Below, in pieces: positions 33,958 to 43,186 of a DNA stretch of 64,000 bases (its first letter is position 1; each line of letters opens with the position of its first letter). The position numbers were made by a program, and so were the translations under genes. The notes below the pieces were generated by a model that saw only the letters and a list, made by a program, of their open reading frames with translations, made no database searches and was not told the DNA's origin. Source of the DNA: an uncultured Clostridia bacterium (GTDB lineage: Bacteria > Bacillota > Clostridia > TANB77 > CAG-508); NCBI GenBank assembly GCA_947623595.1, contig CANQHC010000003.1, positions 1 through 64,000 on the forward strand, in the 5' to 3' direction.

Positions 33958-35894
33958 TGTATATTACCTCTATCTAATTCCTTTATAACAATATCTACTA
34001 TTTTTTCACATGTATTTTTCATTATATATTTTTTTTGATTTTCTATCATTTCTTCTTGTAATGTTTTATTTGCTATTAATCTATTTGTATTATTTATTAT
34101 TTGCTCTATATTGTCACATTTTATTGACATTTTCCTTTCGTTGAAGAAATTTGCATTATAATTCTCGCACCCTGGTATAGGCATTATATGAATTAATGGT
34201 TTTCTCATTGTTGCAACCTCTGTAGTTGTTAAACCTCCTGGCTTACTAAGGATAATATCGCAACTCGCCATATACTTGCTTAATTCATTAGTATATGGAA
34301 GTACTATAATTCTTTTGTTATTTTTATATTCAGTATTTAGTGATTGAGCCAATTTGTTATTAGTACCACATGAAATAATAAAAGTAACTTCTTTAATATT
34401 TTCTAGCAACCTTTTAGTAATTTCTTCTACATTTCCAAATCCCATACTTCCATTTAAAATTAAAATGTACTTTTTATTAATATCTAAATTTAATTGTTTT
34501 TTTGTTTCTTCTTTATTATATTCTTTTCTAAACTGTTTTTTCACAGGTATTCCTAAAGCTATTAATTTTTGTTTTTTCATACCTTTTTGTATAAAATCTG
34601 ATTCTAATTCTTTACTTGGAATAATAAAATAATTAGGATTGGTTTCTTCCCAAAAAGGTATACTTACATAATCTGTAGCCACTTGTAAGAAATGAATATG
34701 ATGTTCTTTCTTAATGGCAGTTAGTGCTTGAGCTGCAAATAAATGTGTAGTTATAATAAAATTATATTTATTATCTTTTATGTATTTATAAAGTTTATCC
34801 TTATTTAGGCTATTTAACAAATATACTGGTGATTTTAATTTAGTTTTTTCATAAATCTTTCCCAAATTATACACCTTTTTAAATATCTTTCCATTTTGAT
34901 TTGTTGATTTTATATATAAATTATTAATTTCATCTTTTAATTTTGGATTGATAATCTCTAAATATTCTTTAAAATCTGTTTTTATATTTCTTGCAATGAG
35001 TTCCTCTTGTATTGCTCTTGCTGCCGTATTATGACCTCCACCTGTTCCACATGATAAAATTAAGACTTTCTTACAGCCACTATTTACTTCTAATTTTTCT
35101 ACAAGTTTATAATAAAAACACCCTAATTTTCCTATGTAACCATTGTTCCAAGGCTTATTTCTGCCAAAATAATGAATTATTACTGTATTTTTGCGAACCC
35201 ATTTAATACCTATTTTAGATTTTGGATTGTTTAGATTATAATAGTTTAAATTTCTGTCTCCCAAGTTATATTTTAAGTCATCAACTAATTTTATTTTGTC
35301 TCCATACATTGTACTAATTATATCTTGATCTGGCAAAATTAGTTTTTTTTCGTTTTTCTGTATAAAATCTATTTCTTCTTTTTTTATTTTTCTCTTTCTT
35401 AATTCCTTTAAATTTATTAAAAGAACACCTGTATTTATATATGGTTCATTTTTATCTATTCCTAATCTTATTTCATTAAATTTATGTAATACCTTTTTTA
35501 TGTGTGTTGTTGCAATGAAATAATTTTCTTCAAAATCCATATTATACAATTCTTCTAGCTTATTTATTACTAATGTATCTGCATCTAAATATAAAACTCT
35601 ATCAACATCATTCGGTAAATATTTTGGTGCAAAAATTTTAAAATAATTTTCAATTGGATGCATTCTTTTATTGGCTAAGATTATATTTATTTCTTCCTCG
35701 TTAATTTTTATATCATTTATATAAAATTTTTCTAAATCTAATCCTTTTTTTATTTCTTCAATTTGTTTTCCTGTTAAATCTCTGTTTAAAATATATATAT
35801 TAAAATTTTCATTATTATTAGATATTTGTATAGAATTTAACAGAACATTTAATTGCTTTATATATTGCTTATTAATAGTTACTAAAATATTCAT
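33921..35894 (-). CDS. Fused glycosyltransferase: GT8 domain plus GT28 (diacylglycerol glucosyltransferase/MurG-like) domain
   Basis: 657 residues. Residues 1-270 are a GT8 fold, with VDRVLYLDADTLVINKLEELYNMD (metal-binding DxD) and PYINTGVLLINLKEL. Residues 275-650 are a GT28 fold, with KKVLILSCGTGGGHNTAARAIQEEL, then GSMGFGNVEEI, SKYMASCDIILSKPGGLTTTEVATMRKPL, the UDP-sugar site of processive diacylglycerol glucosyltransferases (UgtP/MgdG). No linker stop. It probably builds membrane glycolipids, possibly lipoteichoic acid anchors, in two sugar additions. The overlapping plsC gene supports lipid work. Confidence 0.88.
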   Translation of the reverse strand: MNILVTINKQYIKQLNVLLNSIQISNNNENFNIYILNRDLTGKQIEEIKKGLDLEKFYINDIKINEEEINIILANKRMHPIENYFKIFAPKYLPNDVDRVLYLDADTLVINKLEELYNMDFEENYFIATTHIKKVLHKFNEIRLGIDKNEPYINTGVLLINLKELRKRKIKKEEIDFIQKNEKKLILPDQDIISTMYGDKIKLVDDLKYNLGDRNLNYYNLNNPKSKIGIKWVRKNTVIIHYFGRNKPWNNGYIGKLGCFYYKLVEKLEVNSGCKKVLILSCGTGGGHNTAARAIQEELIARNIKTDFKEYLEIINPKLKDEINNLYIKSTNQNGKIFKKVYNLGKIYEKTKLKSPVYLLNSLNKDKLYKYIKDNKYNFIITTHLFAAQALTAIKKEHHIHFLQVATDYVSIPFWEETNPNYFIIPSKELESDFIQKGMKKQKLIALGIPVKKQFRKEYNKEETKKQLNLDINKKYILILNGSMGFGNVEEITKRLLENIKEVTFIISCGTNNKLAQSLNTEYKNNKRIIVLPYTNELSKYMASCDIILSKPGGLTTTEVATMRKPLIHIMPIPGCENYNANFFNERKMSIKCDNIEQIINNTNRLIANKTLQEEMIENQKKYIMKNTCEKIVDIVIKELDRGNIQWKNISSKRIQN

Positions 35895-35982
35895 TTTTCC
35901 CTCTTATTCATGAAAAATTTCAATTATTCAAATAATAATTTCACTCATAAACAAAATTATTCTATTAAAGTATAACAAAAGA

Positions 35983-36008
35983 GCAAGTGTTTGTAAACAA
36001 TCACTTGC
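35983..36008 (-). terminator. Hairpin terminator after the XRE/membrane gene pair
   Basis: Stem GCAAGTG...TTGT / ACAA...CACTTGC, with T-rich flank CTCTTTTGTT on the minus strand. Confidence 0.65.
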
Positions 36009-36109
36009 TTAATTATAGTTATTACTTTATATATAGTAATTTTGCTTGCCATATCCTTTCCATTCTCTTGTAGCATAAATTACCATATAATTTCTCTCCT
36101 TTCATATCT

Positions 36110-36445
36110 TTATTCGGTAAGTATTTTATTTTGTTGTAAATAATGCTTTCTGTATACCATTTGCCTTCCGCCTTCTGAGCACCCCTGTCTTAATGCTTTA
36201 GACATAAGGCTACACATATTGGCATCTTTTCTTTCACATAAATCTTTTAATTCATTAATTCTTTCATTTTGTGCTAATATTGTATCTCTCATCCTATTAA
36301 TTAAATTAGATTTTTTTCTATTTTCTATTATAAAAAAGACTTCTGTTCCAACAACTATTATTCCTATTCCAACTTTTGCAACTTTTTTTATTTTTCCTTC
36401 ATTTTTATGTAGAAAATCTTTTATTTTAAATTTCACTTTTTTCAT
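36110..36445 (-). CDS. Small single-helix membrane protein, unknown family
   Basis: 111 residues. A basic start (KKVKFKIKDFLHKNEGKIKKVAKV) leads to one helix GIGIIVVGTEVFFII and a coiled-coil-like polar tail with a few cysteines. It is 19 bases downstream of an XRE regulator that also ends in a small hydrophobic helix, so the two may interact in the membrane. I do not recognise a family. Confidence 0.55.
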   Translation of the reverse strand: MKKVKFKIKDFLHKNEGKIKKVAKVGIGIIVVGTEVFFIIENRKKSNLINRMRDTILAQNERINELKDLCERKDANMCSLMSKALRQGCSEGGRQMVYRKHYLQQNKILTE

Positions 36446-36464
36446 ATTTTATTTCTCCTAAATT

Positions 36465-36929
36465 TTATTTTTTACCTTTATAAAAATATCCACCTAACAT
36501 TCCGGCTATTCCTGCTGCTACAGCAATACCAATACCAATTCCTAATGTTTCCAAAATCTCCTTAAATTCCTTAGAAACTTCTTTTCTTGAATTAGATTTT
36601 GTTATTATAGCAGGAGCTAATAAATTAGCTTTTTCTAATATCTTTTTTCTTTCTTCGTCACTATAGTTTTCAGGATTATCTATAATGGTTTCTAATAAAC
36701 AAACTAACATTTCTGTGTCTTCTTTAGAGTTAATAATTTCATTATTCAAAATAGCTCTCATTGCTATATATTGAGTTTTATTTAACTTATTTTTTTTAGT
36801 TTCAAGATTATTTATAGTCTGTCTCGTAACACCGATGCGATTTCCAAATTCCTCTTCTGACCATCCCAAGACTTTTCTAATTAGCAGTAGATTGTCTTGA
36901 AATCTTTGGATTTCATCATCTTCATACAT
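36465..36929 (-). CDS. XRE-family regulator with C-terminal glycine-rich membrane helix
   Basis: 154 residues. Residues 10-65 form the helix-turn-helix (LLLIRKVLGWSEEEFGNRIGVTRQTINNLE). A helical linker follows. The last 25 residues (GIGIGIAVAAGIAGMLGGYF) are a glycine-zipper-like hydrophobic helix ending in KGKK. It is likely a membrane-associated repressor. An inverted repeat overlapping its own promoter suggests self-control. Confidence 0.8.
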   Translation of the reverse strand: MYEDDEIQRFQDNLLLIRKVLGWSEEEFGNRIGVTRQTINNLETKKNKLNKTQYIAMRAILNNEIINSKEDTEMLVCLLETIIDNPENYSDEERKKILEKANLLAPAIITKSNSRKEVSKEFKEILETLGIGIGIAVAAGIAGMLGGYFYKGKK

Positions 36930-36950
36930 ATTATCACCTTCTATTTAAAA

Positions 36951-36989
36951 TTTTACTATATTGCATTGCTTTTGTCAAGTACATTGACA
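36951..36989 (-). promoter_or_regulatory. Promoter and operator of the XRE gene
   Basis: Minus-strand TTGACA (36978-36973), 16-base spacer, TAAAAT (36956-36951). The -35 box is one arm of the inverted repeat TGTCAA-GTACA-TTGACA (36973-36989), a plausible operator for the product. Confidence 0.65.
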
Positions 36990-37076
36990 TTGTTGCGATA
37001 AAAACAACTTAATCCTATCTTATTTGTTCATAGATACTTTTTTATAAATTTATTTTTCTACTAAATTCATTATAAA

Positions 37077-37105
37077 AAGCGAATGATTTTGAAAATCACT
37101 CGCTT
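37077..37105 (-). terminator. Terminator of the MATE-kinase fusion gene
   Basis: Near-perfect stem AAGCGAATGATTTT / AAAATCACTCGCTT, followed on the minus strand by TTTTTATAAT. Confidence 0.75.
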
Positions 37106-37108
37106 CAT

Positions 37109-39076
37109 TTATATTATTTTACTTATATACTCACATATAATATCAGCTGTTTCTTCTTTGCCGATTGATGAATCAATACACAAATCATAATTACTAACAT
37201 CTCCCCATGTTTTTCCTGAAATTATCTTATAGTAACTTGCTCTATTTTTGTCTGATTTCTCAACGTTTTTAATTGCATCTTTTTCACTATCATTATACAT
37301 TTCCATAACATTTTTTACTCTATAATCTTTTGGAGCATAAATAAAAATTCTCACTAAATTTTTATAATCTTGTAAAACATAATCTGCTGCCCTTCCTACT
37401 AATACACAAGTTCCTTGCTCTGCTATCTTTCTAATAGCCTTATTTTGTGCATCTATAGCATATTGAACAGGAGATGTTGTCAAATATAAATCATGCATTA
37501 TATTACTACTTTGATTTATCTTTGAAACAAATTCTTTGTCTAAACCACTTTCTTTAGCAGCTATTGCAGTCATTTCCTTATAATAATATGGTATTTTTAG
37601 CTTTTCAGCAACTAATTTACCAATATATTTTCCCTGGCTTCCATGTTCTCTTGAAATTGTAATAATAACTCCTTCTTTTGACTTCTGAACAGCAGTATTT
37701 ATATTTCCATTGCTTTCTTCTTTTGAAATTCCTTTAAAGAACTTTACTACTAAAATTGTTGAAATTATAATTGCAAAAAGGTCTGCTAAAGGTGCTGCAT
37801 AAAGTGGGCCTTCAACTCCAAAATATTTTGGAAGTATAATTACAAGTGGAACAAATAGAATAATATCTCTTGCAAGTGATACAATTGTAGCTTTAATTGG
37901 CTCGCCTACTGCTTGGAAGAAAATTGAAATTACTTTTATGCTACATGTAAATGTTACAAACATTAAAAATATTCTGAATGTTTTTACAGCAAATTCCATA
38001 TATAAACTATCTTCTGTTCCAAATAATTTTATTATTATTTCTGGGCATACTTCAAAAATAATTGTTGATATAATTCCTACTATAAATGTTGAAATCATAA
38101 CTACTTTAAATGTTTTTCTTACTCTATCATATTTCTTTGCACCAAAATTATATCCTAGTATTGGTTGAGCTCCTAAAATAATTCCTACTACAATATTGAT
38201 AACAATTGTAAACACTTTCATACAAATTCCAATTACTGCAATTGGAATATCACTTCCATATTTAGACATGCTTCCATACTTAGCAAGCATAATATTGCAA
38301 ACAAGTGAAATTATGACAATTGACATTTGAGTTATAAAAGTCGACACTCCAAGTTTTACTATATTTCCAAAGATTGAAAAATTCATTTTACAACTCTCTA
38401 ATGATAACTTAAATGTTTTGCTTTTAAAGAAATATGCAAATGATACAATAAATGACACAATTTGTCCTATAATTGTTGCCCACGCTGCTCCTTTTATTCC
38501 CATATTTAATACAAAAATAAAAATTGGATCTAAAATTATATTTAAAATAGCTCCTATCAAAGTTGAAAACATAGAATATGTAGGTGAACCATCAGCACGA
38601 ATAATACTGTTTACAGTATTAGCAAGCATATAAATAGGTATAGCTGATAGTATAATTGTAAAATAGTCCTTAGCTAATCCTATTGAAGCATCTGAAGCAC
38701 CAAAAAGATATAATAGTTTATCCATAAAAATAAAACCTAATATTATAAATATTATACTTATTACAAATGAAACTAATATACTATTTCCAATCGCTTTATC
38801 AGCATCTTTTGTATTTTTTCTACCTTGACAAAGAGATAAAAAAGCAGCACTTCCATCTCCTAAACACCATGCAAATGCAACAGAAATAATTGTAATAGGA
38901 AACACAATTGTTGTAGCTGCATTTCCTAAATAACCTATTTCACTATTTCCAATAAATATTTGGTCAACAATATTATATAGTGAACTGATTAAAAGCGATA
39001 AAATACATGGAATAGAAAATTTTAATAACAATTTTGAAATTTTTTCATTTCCTAAAAACTTATTTTCTTCATTCAT
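37109..39076 (-). CDS. MATE-family multidrug transporter fused to a cytidylate kinase-like domain
   Basis: 655 residues. The first 450 form a 12-helix MATE exporter (KLLLKFSIPCILSLLISSLYNIVDQIFIG, then ILGAQPILGYNFGA). Residues 465-655 are a soluble Cytidylate_kin2 domain (VIITISREHGSQGKYIGKLVAEKLKIPYY, VLVGRAADYVL, YDLCIDSS). In that family the P-loop carries GSQGKYIG in place of the classical GKS/T. The combination is seen in other Clostridia, but its use is unknown; a nucleotide-binding regulatory module is one possibility. An imperfect bracket of hairpins surrounds the gene. Confidence 0.9.
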   Translation of the reverse strand: MNEENKFLGNEKISKLLLKFSIPCILSLLISSLYNIVDQIFIGNSEIGYLGNAATTIVFPITIISVAFAWCLGDGSAAFLSLCQGRKNTKDADKAIGNSILVSFVISIIFIILGFIFMDKLLYLFGASDASIGLAKDYFTIILSAIPIYMLANTVNSIIRADGSPTYSMFSTLIGAILNIILDPIFIFVLNMGIKGAAWATIIGQIVSFIVSFAYFFKSKTFKLSLESCKMNFSIFGNIVKLGVSTFITQMSIVIISLVCNIMLAKYGSMSKYGSDIPIAVIGICMKVFTIVINIVVGIILGAQPILGYNFGAKKYDRVRKTFKVVMISTFIVGIISTIIFEVCPEIIIKLFGTEDSLYMEFAVKTFRIFLMFVTFTCSIKVISIFFQAVGEPIKATIVSLARDIILFVPLVIILPKYFGVEGPLYAAPLADLFAIIISTILVVKFFKGISKEESNGNINTAVQKSKEGVIITISREHGSQGKYIGKLVAEKLKIPYYYKEMTAIAAKESGLDKEFVSKINQSSNIMHDLYLTTSPVQYAIDAQNKAIRKIAEQGTCVLVGRAADYVLQDYKNLVRIFIYAPKDYRVKNVMEMYNDSEKDAIKNVEKSDKNRASYYKIISGKTWGDVSNYDLCIDSSIGKEETADIICEYISKII

Positions 39077-39123
39077 ATTTTTTTAATTCCTCCTTTTATT
39101 TCTCATTTTTACCGCAAAAAATA

Positions 39124-39152
39124 CTGCGTATAAGAGTCAATCTTATACGCAG
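39124..39152 (-). terminator. Terminator of the 39.3-39.8 kb gene
   Basis: Perfect 12-bp stem CTGCGTATAAGA / TCTTATACGCAG, followed on the minus strand by TATTTTTTG. Confidence 0.85.
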
Positions 39153-39255
39153 TTACGCTGTGTCGACTTATATATTTTACCATTTTTATTTTTTTTTGCA
39201 AAGCTTTTTTTAAAATTTTTTTATTTTTCTATAAATAAAATTTGAAATATTAGCT

Positions 39256-39804
39256 TTAATAAGCAAAATAATTTATAAAAATTTTATTTATTTCATTTTT
39301 ATCTACAGATTTCTTACATCCTTTATAATTTACTATAGTATCTCCATTTTCATTGTGATTTAATTTATTTATTTTTTCTAGTATTTCATTTAGTTCATTT
39401 GGCATTAACTGAGTTTTATCTTTTATGTCATATGTTGGTGTTTCCCATATTTTACCTTTCAAACTAATGTCTGAAACTAGTTTTGGAAAAATATAATAAT
39501 ACTTTATAACATTTTTATATGTAAATAATATATTTTTTTCCTTTGTTATTCGTATATGTTCATTATTACCTTTATTAAATATATCTACTATAAATAATTC
39601 ATCTACTAATTTTTGTTTATTTTCTGCTATCTTATATGGAATATATAAAATTACTCCCATTATTAATAAAGTAATAATTGCAACTATTATGATTGTTAAT
39701 CTTATATGATAATAGTAAAAAAAATATATTATAAAACCAATACCTATAACTAAAGAAATTATAGCAAATATGATTATAATATTATTATTTTTCTTATTTT
39801 CCAT
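39256..39804 (-). CDS. Two-helix membrane protein, unknown family
   Basis: 182 residues. Two adjacent N-terminal helices (IIIIFAIISLVIGIGFIIYFF and LTIIIVAIITLLIMGVILYI) are followed by a cytoplasmic or outside domain of about 120 residues with no recognised motif (FTYKNVIKYYYIFPKLVSDISL). No signal peptide cleavage site is seen. No function can be assigned. About 300 non-coding bases upstream contain only the terminator of the neighbouring foreign gene. Confidence 0.55.
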   Translation of the reverse strand: MENKKNNNIIIIFAIISLVIGIGFIIYFFYYYHIRLTIIIVAIITLLIMGVILYIPYKIAENKQKLVDELFIVDIFNKGNNEHIRITKEKNILFTYKNVIKYYYIFPKLVSDISLKGKIWETPTYDIKDKTQLMPNELNEILEKINKLNHNENGDTIVNYKGCKKSVDKNEINKIFINYFAY

Positions 39805-40029
39805 AACAACTTACCTCATATTTAGTAACCTTATTTTTAACTATTAGTTTTCACTATAACTAATAATTATTTTTTTATTCTTTAAAAAAGTCACTCTATA
39901 TCTTTTATTTTCATTTTTCATACTTTTCCAATCTTACATATCAAATTTTATACTATATTTATTTTTTTCGCAATAGCTATCAAAAGCATTTCATCAATAT
40001 TAAATCGAAGTTGTCCAAAATACTTAAAT

Positions 40030-40070
40030 AACAAAAAAAACAATGGAGTCAGCCGAAACCGCCCCATTGT
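40030..40070 (-). terminator. Strong terminator of the foreign gene
   Basis: Stem ACAATGG / CCATTGT with an inner GC-rich part, and eight Ts after it on the minus strand. Confidence 0.85.
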
Positions 40071-40110
40071 CCCAAGAAATGCAATGCCTGTCTTGAAAAA
40101 AGTAACTAAC

Positions 40111-40854
40111 TTACTTACACCTGGTGATGGACTCCCAACGCGCACTCAGAACAGGGTCCTGAATCTGCTCGCCATTTGAGAATGGAACAAACAAACCAGA
40201 CTCCGTGTACCCAGCAGCACGCAACTCGTTTAAGATTTTGTAGCCTTTGGTCACATAAGTCTTTCCATTGCGATAGACGAAGACCACTTTGCCATTGTTC
40301 GTGCAGAAATGACCAAGTTTGCCAATAGCGATACAGTCGAGGCAGTTGTAATTGATGATGGGATAATAGCAATCCTCAAAGTAGATGTGCTTCACCCTTA
40401 CTCCAGTAGACGGAATTTCAAAACAATTCTGAAGCGTCTCCTCACTTATAGTACCGATGTTATTTGCAGTACAGTAGGAAACACAATCCTCGACGAAGTC
40501 ATCTTCATAGGACTGACGCGCCTTCTCAAGAAGAATTTTCCACTTATCTCTTTCAAACTTTGGATAGTCCTCATTGCTAAAAGGTACGTAGAAATACTTC
40601 TTGCTAAAACCAGCGGAATACAATGAACGAACTGTGACACGGGTGTAAGGAGTAACGAAGACCCCACCATTCTCATCTACATAGCAAACCGTTGAGTTAT
40701 TAATTGCAAAGCAACCATTGAACTTCGGTACCAGTTCCGAGATGTCGAGAGCTTCCTCCTGGTGGAACCGAGGGAAAACAACAATCATTCCGTTGTAAAC
40801 CTGAACAGCTCCTTCCTTCAGAGAATCCATTGTGATGATGTCGTTGTTAGCCAT
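40111..40854 (-). CDS. Unknown protein of foreign composition with an internal duplication
   Basis: 247 residues, far richer in G+C (roughly 45% by eye) and in C-ending codons than all neighbours. No family recognised. Two halves resemble one another: residues 46-115 (FAINNSTVCYVDENGGVFV, YSAGFSKKYFYVPFSNED) and 175-240 (IAIGKLGHFCTNNGKVVFV, AAGYTESGLFVPFSNGE), with an acidic, cysteine-containing linker. Ribosome site AAGGAGG, a consensus promoter upstream and a strong terminator make an independent unit. It has the window's only CGG read in frame as arginine (CCT CGG TTC at about 40760), where a +1 shift would truncate it. It is probably recent horizontal DNA or a gene under extreme codon selection. 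Confidence 0.75.
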   Translation of the reverse strand: MANNDIITMDSLKEGAVQVYNGMIVVFPRFHQEEALDISELVPKFNGCFAINNSTVCYVDENGGVFVTPYTRVTVRSLYSAGFSKKYFYVPFSNEDYPKFERDKWKILLEKARQSYEDDFVEDCVSYCTANNIGTISEETLQNCFEIPSTGVRVKHIYFEDCYYPIINYNCLDCIAIGKLGHFCTNNGKVVFVYRNGKTYVTKGYKILNELRAAGYTESGLFVPFSNGEQIQDPVLSARWESITRCK

Positions 40855-40943
40855 TTTTTTTACCTCCTTAAAATCATTTGTTGTCGATCAATCATGATGC
40901 AGATGCGAACATGGAAGATCGTAAAAAAATGGTTCCGTTCCAT

Positions 40944-40972
40944 ATTATATTGTGTTTACATAAAAATGTCAA
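40944..40972 (-). promoter_or_regulatory. Perfect consensus promoter of the foreign gene
   Basis: TTGACA (40972-40967), 17-base spacer, TATAAT (40949-40944). Inverted GTTTACA / TGTAAAC arms flank the -35 box and may be an operator. About 90 bases of leader precede the gene. Confidence 0.85.
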
Positions 40973-41063
40973 GGTGTAAACTTCAATATTCTACTAATTC
41001 TAATATATTTCGGATTTTAAAAAAATCATTATAAATAATACTTTTTGATAATATTGGTGCAAT

Positions 41064-41091
41064 AAAAAATACCATCCTTTTTAGAATGGTA
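41064..41091 (-). terminator. Terminator after tRNA-Leu
   Basis: Minus-strand stem TACCATTCT / AGGATGGTA with one wobble pair, then TTTTTT. Confidence 0.75.
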
Positions 41092-41131
41092 CTGTATCTA
41101 TCTATTTTATTAGTTCGAACAGATACGTCGT

Positions 41132-41215
41132 TGGTGCGGATGAGAGGACTCGAACCTCCACGCTTTTGGCACTGGTTCCTAAGACCAGCGCGTCTGCCAG
41201 TTCCGCCACATCCGC
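41132..41215 (-). tRNA. tRNA-Leu, anticodon TAG
   Basis: The 84-base gene on the minus strand has acceptor stem GCGGATG / CATCCGC plus encoded ACCA. The anticodon arm is CTGGT-CTTAGGA-ACCAG, giving anticodon UAG for CUA/CUN leucine codons. A long variable arm is typical of class II tRNA. T-arm GGTTCGAGTCC is present. Confidence 0.95.
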
Positions 41216-41308
41216 ATATTTATTTCTGTTAACATTGATTATTGTAGCACATTTTTGCCTTCAATGTCAACAGAAATTAAATATTTTTTGTTTTTCTTTT
41301 ATCTTACA

Positions 41309-43147
41309 TTATTTTGCTTTTATACTTTTTATTGAACTATATGCACCATATACTTTCTTGCCATTGACAGTTTTATATGTTCTTATTTTAAAATAGTAAG
41401 TTTTATTTTTCTTTAATTTTTTTACAGTATATTTTACTGTTTTGTTAGATGTTACTGTTGTTTTTTTAGAATATTTTCCATTTTTACTTGTTGCCATATA
41501 TACTTCATATCCTGTAGCATTTGATACTTTTTTCCAATTTACCGTTACAGTTTTGCTTTTAGTTTTTAATGATGATATTTTAGCTGTTGATGGCTTTGTT
41601 GCTGTACTTAATTCTGCTGTATATTGTCCATAATATTTTTTACCACTTATAGTTTTGTATGCTCTAATTTTATATTTATAATTTGTTCCAGCTTTTAATT
41701 TATTTATTGTATATGAAGTTTTTGTTGTAGTACCTACACTTTTCCACTTTTTCTTTGCAGAATCATATGTGCATACTTCATATCCTGAACTTCCTGTAGC
41801 TTTTGACCAACTAAGGGTTATTTGGCTAGTTGTTTGACTTTTAACTTTAAAGCTTCCTACCTTTTTAGGTACAATATAGAAATATTTTTTTACTGAACCG
41901 GTATATTTTCCCTTTCCTGTAACTGTAATTGTTGCTTTTCCTGTATTTTTATTGTTTGCATATGCTAAAGTGTAGTCTCTTCCTTTTTTTAATTTATACT
42001 TTCCATCTTTTATAGTTACATCTATACTAATATTTTTTCCTGTATATGCTTTATTAGAAATGTTATCAATTTTTAAACTACTAATTTTTTTGGTGTTAGA
42101 AACTATATTAAAATATTTAGCTACTGAACCGTAATAAACACCCTGTCCTTTTATCTCAATCGTTGCTTTTCCTACTTTAGTATTGTTTTTATAAGTTACA
42201 GTATAATCTGTTCCATTTTTTAATGTTTTATTTCCATCTTTTATTGTTACACTTGGCTTTATTGCTTTTCCTGTATAGTTTTGTTGTGTACCAAATGATA
42301 TATTAGTATCAGCAATATAGCCTCTTATTGTAATTTCTTCTGTTACAGATAATTCTGGGTTTTGTTTTAATTTTGCAGTTAAAGTAGCCTTTCCTGTTGA
42401 AACACATTTAAGTAATCCGTCAGAGTTTACTGTAAAGATGGATGGATTTGAACTAGTAAAAGTTAAATCACTAGGTTGCAAATTCATACATGCTATAGGC
42501 CATCCATTGTTAATTATAACTATATCAACGTTATATCCATTTGAATAAGTTTTTTTAGAAATATCTGTCATAGAATTATAATATAATTGCACATTTGAAG
42601 TTAGCATTTCAATTTTATTTGTAACTTCTTTACTTTGTGGAATTGTTGTAATTTCATTCAAATTACCTGAACCAAATATTTGAGTCCAGTAACAAATATT
42701 TCCATATTTAAACATTCCAATTCCTATTGTAGAAAAACCATCTCGTAATATATTTTCTCTATGCCCTGTTGAATTCATCCATATTTTCATTATTCCCTCT
42801 GGTGTAGAACTTCCTGCTGCGATATTTTCTCCAATCATTCCTATTGACTTATCTACAGCTGAAAAACAGCTTGTTCCATCAGGTCTAGTATGAGAGAAAT
42901 CTAATGCTATTTCGCTAGAACGAAGCATAGCAGCTTCCATTAAATCTTTATCCATTTTTAATGGTGCTTTTCCTACGGCTGCTCTTTCTTCATTTACTAT
43001 TTCCAATACTCCAAAAGCTGCTTCATAATCATATTTGCCCGGTACTGTAACAGTAATAGTTTCATTTGTTGCTTTAGATATTGTTGTTAATGCTATAGTA
43101 AAAATTAAGATTCCTAATGTGCTTAGTAGAAATTTTTTAAATTTCAT
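41309..43147 (-). CDS. Secreted CAP/SCP-domain protein with bacterial Ig-like and fibronectin III domains
   Basis: 612 residues. The signal peptide is FKKFLLSTLGILIFTIALTTISKA. The CAP domain lies at about 40-165 (EIVNEERAAVGKAPLKMDKDL, DFSHTRPDGTSCFSA, GENIAAG, NSTGHRENIL, WTQIFGSG). A Big2-like segment follows at about 200-270. Two YTGKxIxPSVTIKDG / YTLAYANNK-type repeats lie at 290-430, and two fibronectin III modules at 430-610 (KVSNATGYEVYMATS, KTYYFKIRTYKTVNGKKVYGAYS). It is a surface or secreted protein, perhaps binding wall or environmental polymers; no catalytic role is certain. Confidence 0.88.
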   Translation of the reverse strand: MKFKKFLLSTLGILIFTIALTTISKATNETITVTVPGKYDYEAAFGVLEIVNEERAAVGKAPLKMDKDLMEAAMLRSSEIALDFSHTRPDGTSCFSAVDKSIGMIGENIAAGSSTPEGIMKIWMNSTGHRENILRDGFSTIGIGMFKYGNICYWTQIFGSGNLNEITTIPQSKEVTNKIEMLTSNVQLYYNSMTDISKKTYSNGYNVDIVIINNGWPIACMNLQPSDLTFTSSNPSIFTVNSDGLLKCVSTGKATLTAKLKQNPELSVTEEITIRGYIADTNISFGTQQNYTGKAIKPSVTIKDGNKTLKNGTDYTVTYKNNTKVGKATIEIKGQGVYYGSVAKYFNIVSNTKKISSLKIDNISNKAYTGKNISIDVTIKDGKYKLKKGRDYTLAYANNKNTGKATITVTGKGKYTGSVKKYFYIVPKKVGSFKVKSQTTSQITLSWSKATGSSGYEVCTYDSAKKKWKSVGTTTKTSYTINKLKAGTNYKYKIRAYKTISGKKYYGQYTAELSTATKPSTAKISSLKTKSKTVTVNWKKVSNATGYEVYMATSKNGKYSKKTTVTSNKTVKYTVKKLKKNKTYYFKIRTYKTVNGKKVYGAYSSIKSIKAK

Positions 43148-43186
43148 ATTTTCTTCCCCCCTTTAAGAAAATTTTATAATATTATT

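Noticed and set aside
39948-40145. Open frame overlapping the end of the foreign gene
   Set aside because: It covers the terminator hairpin, has no ribosome site and no family resemblance.
40762-41034. Plus-strand frame across the foreign gene's promoter
   Set aside because: It runs opposite to a gene with promoter, ribosome site and terminator, and shows no motif.
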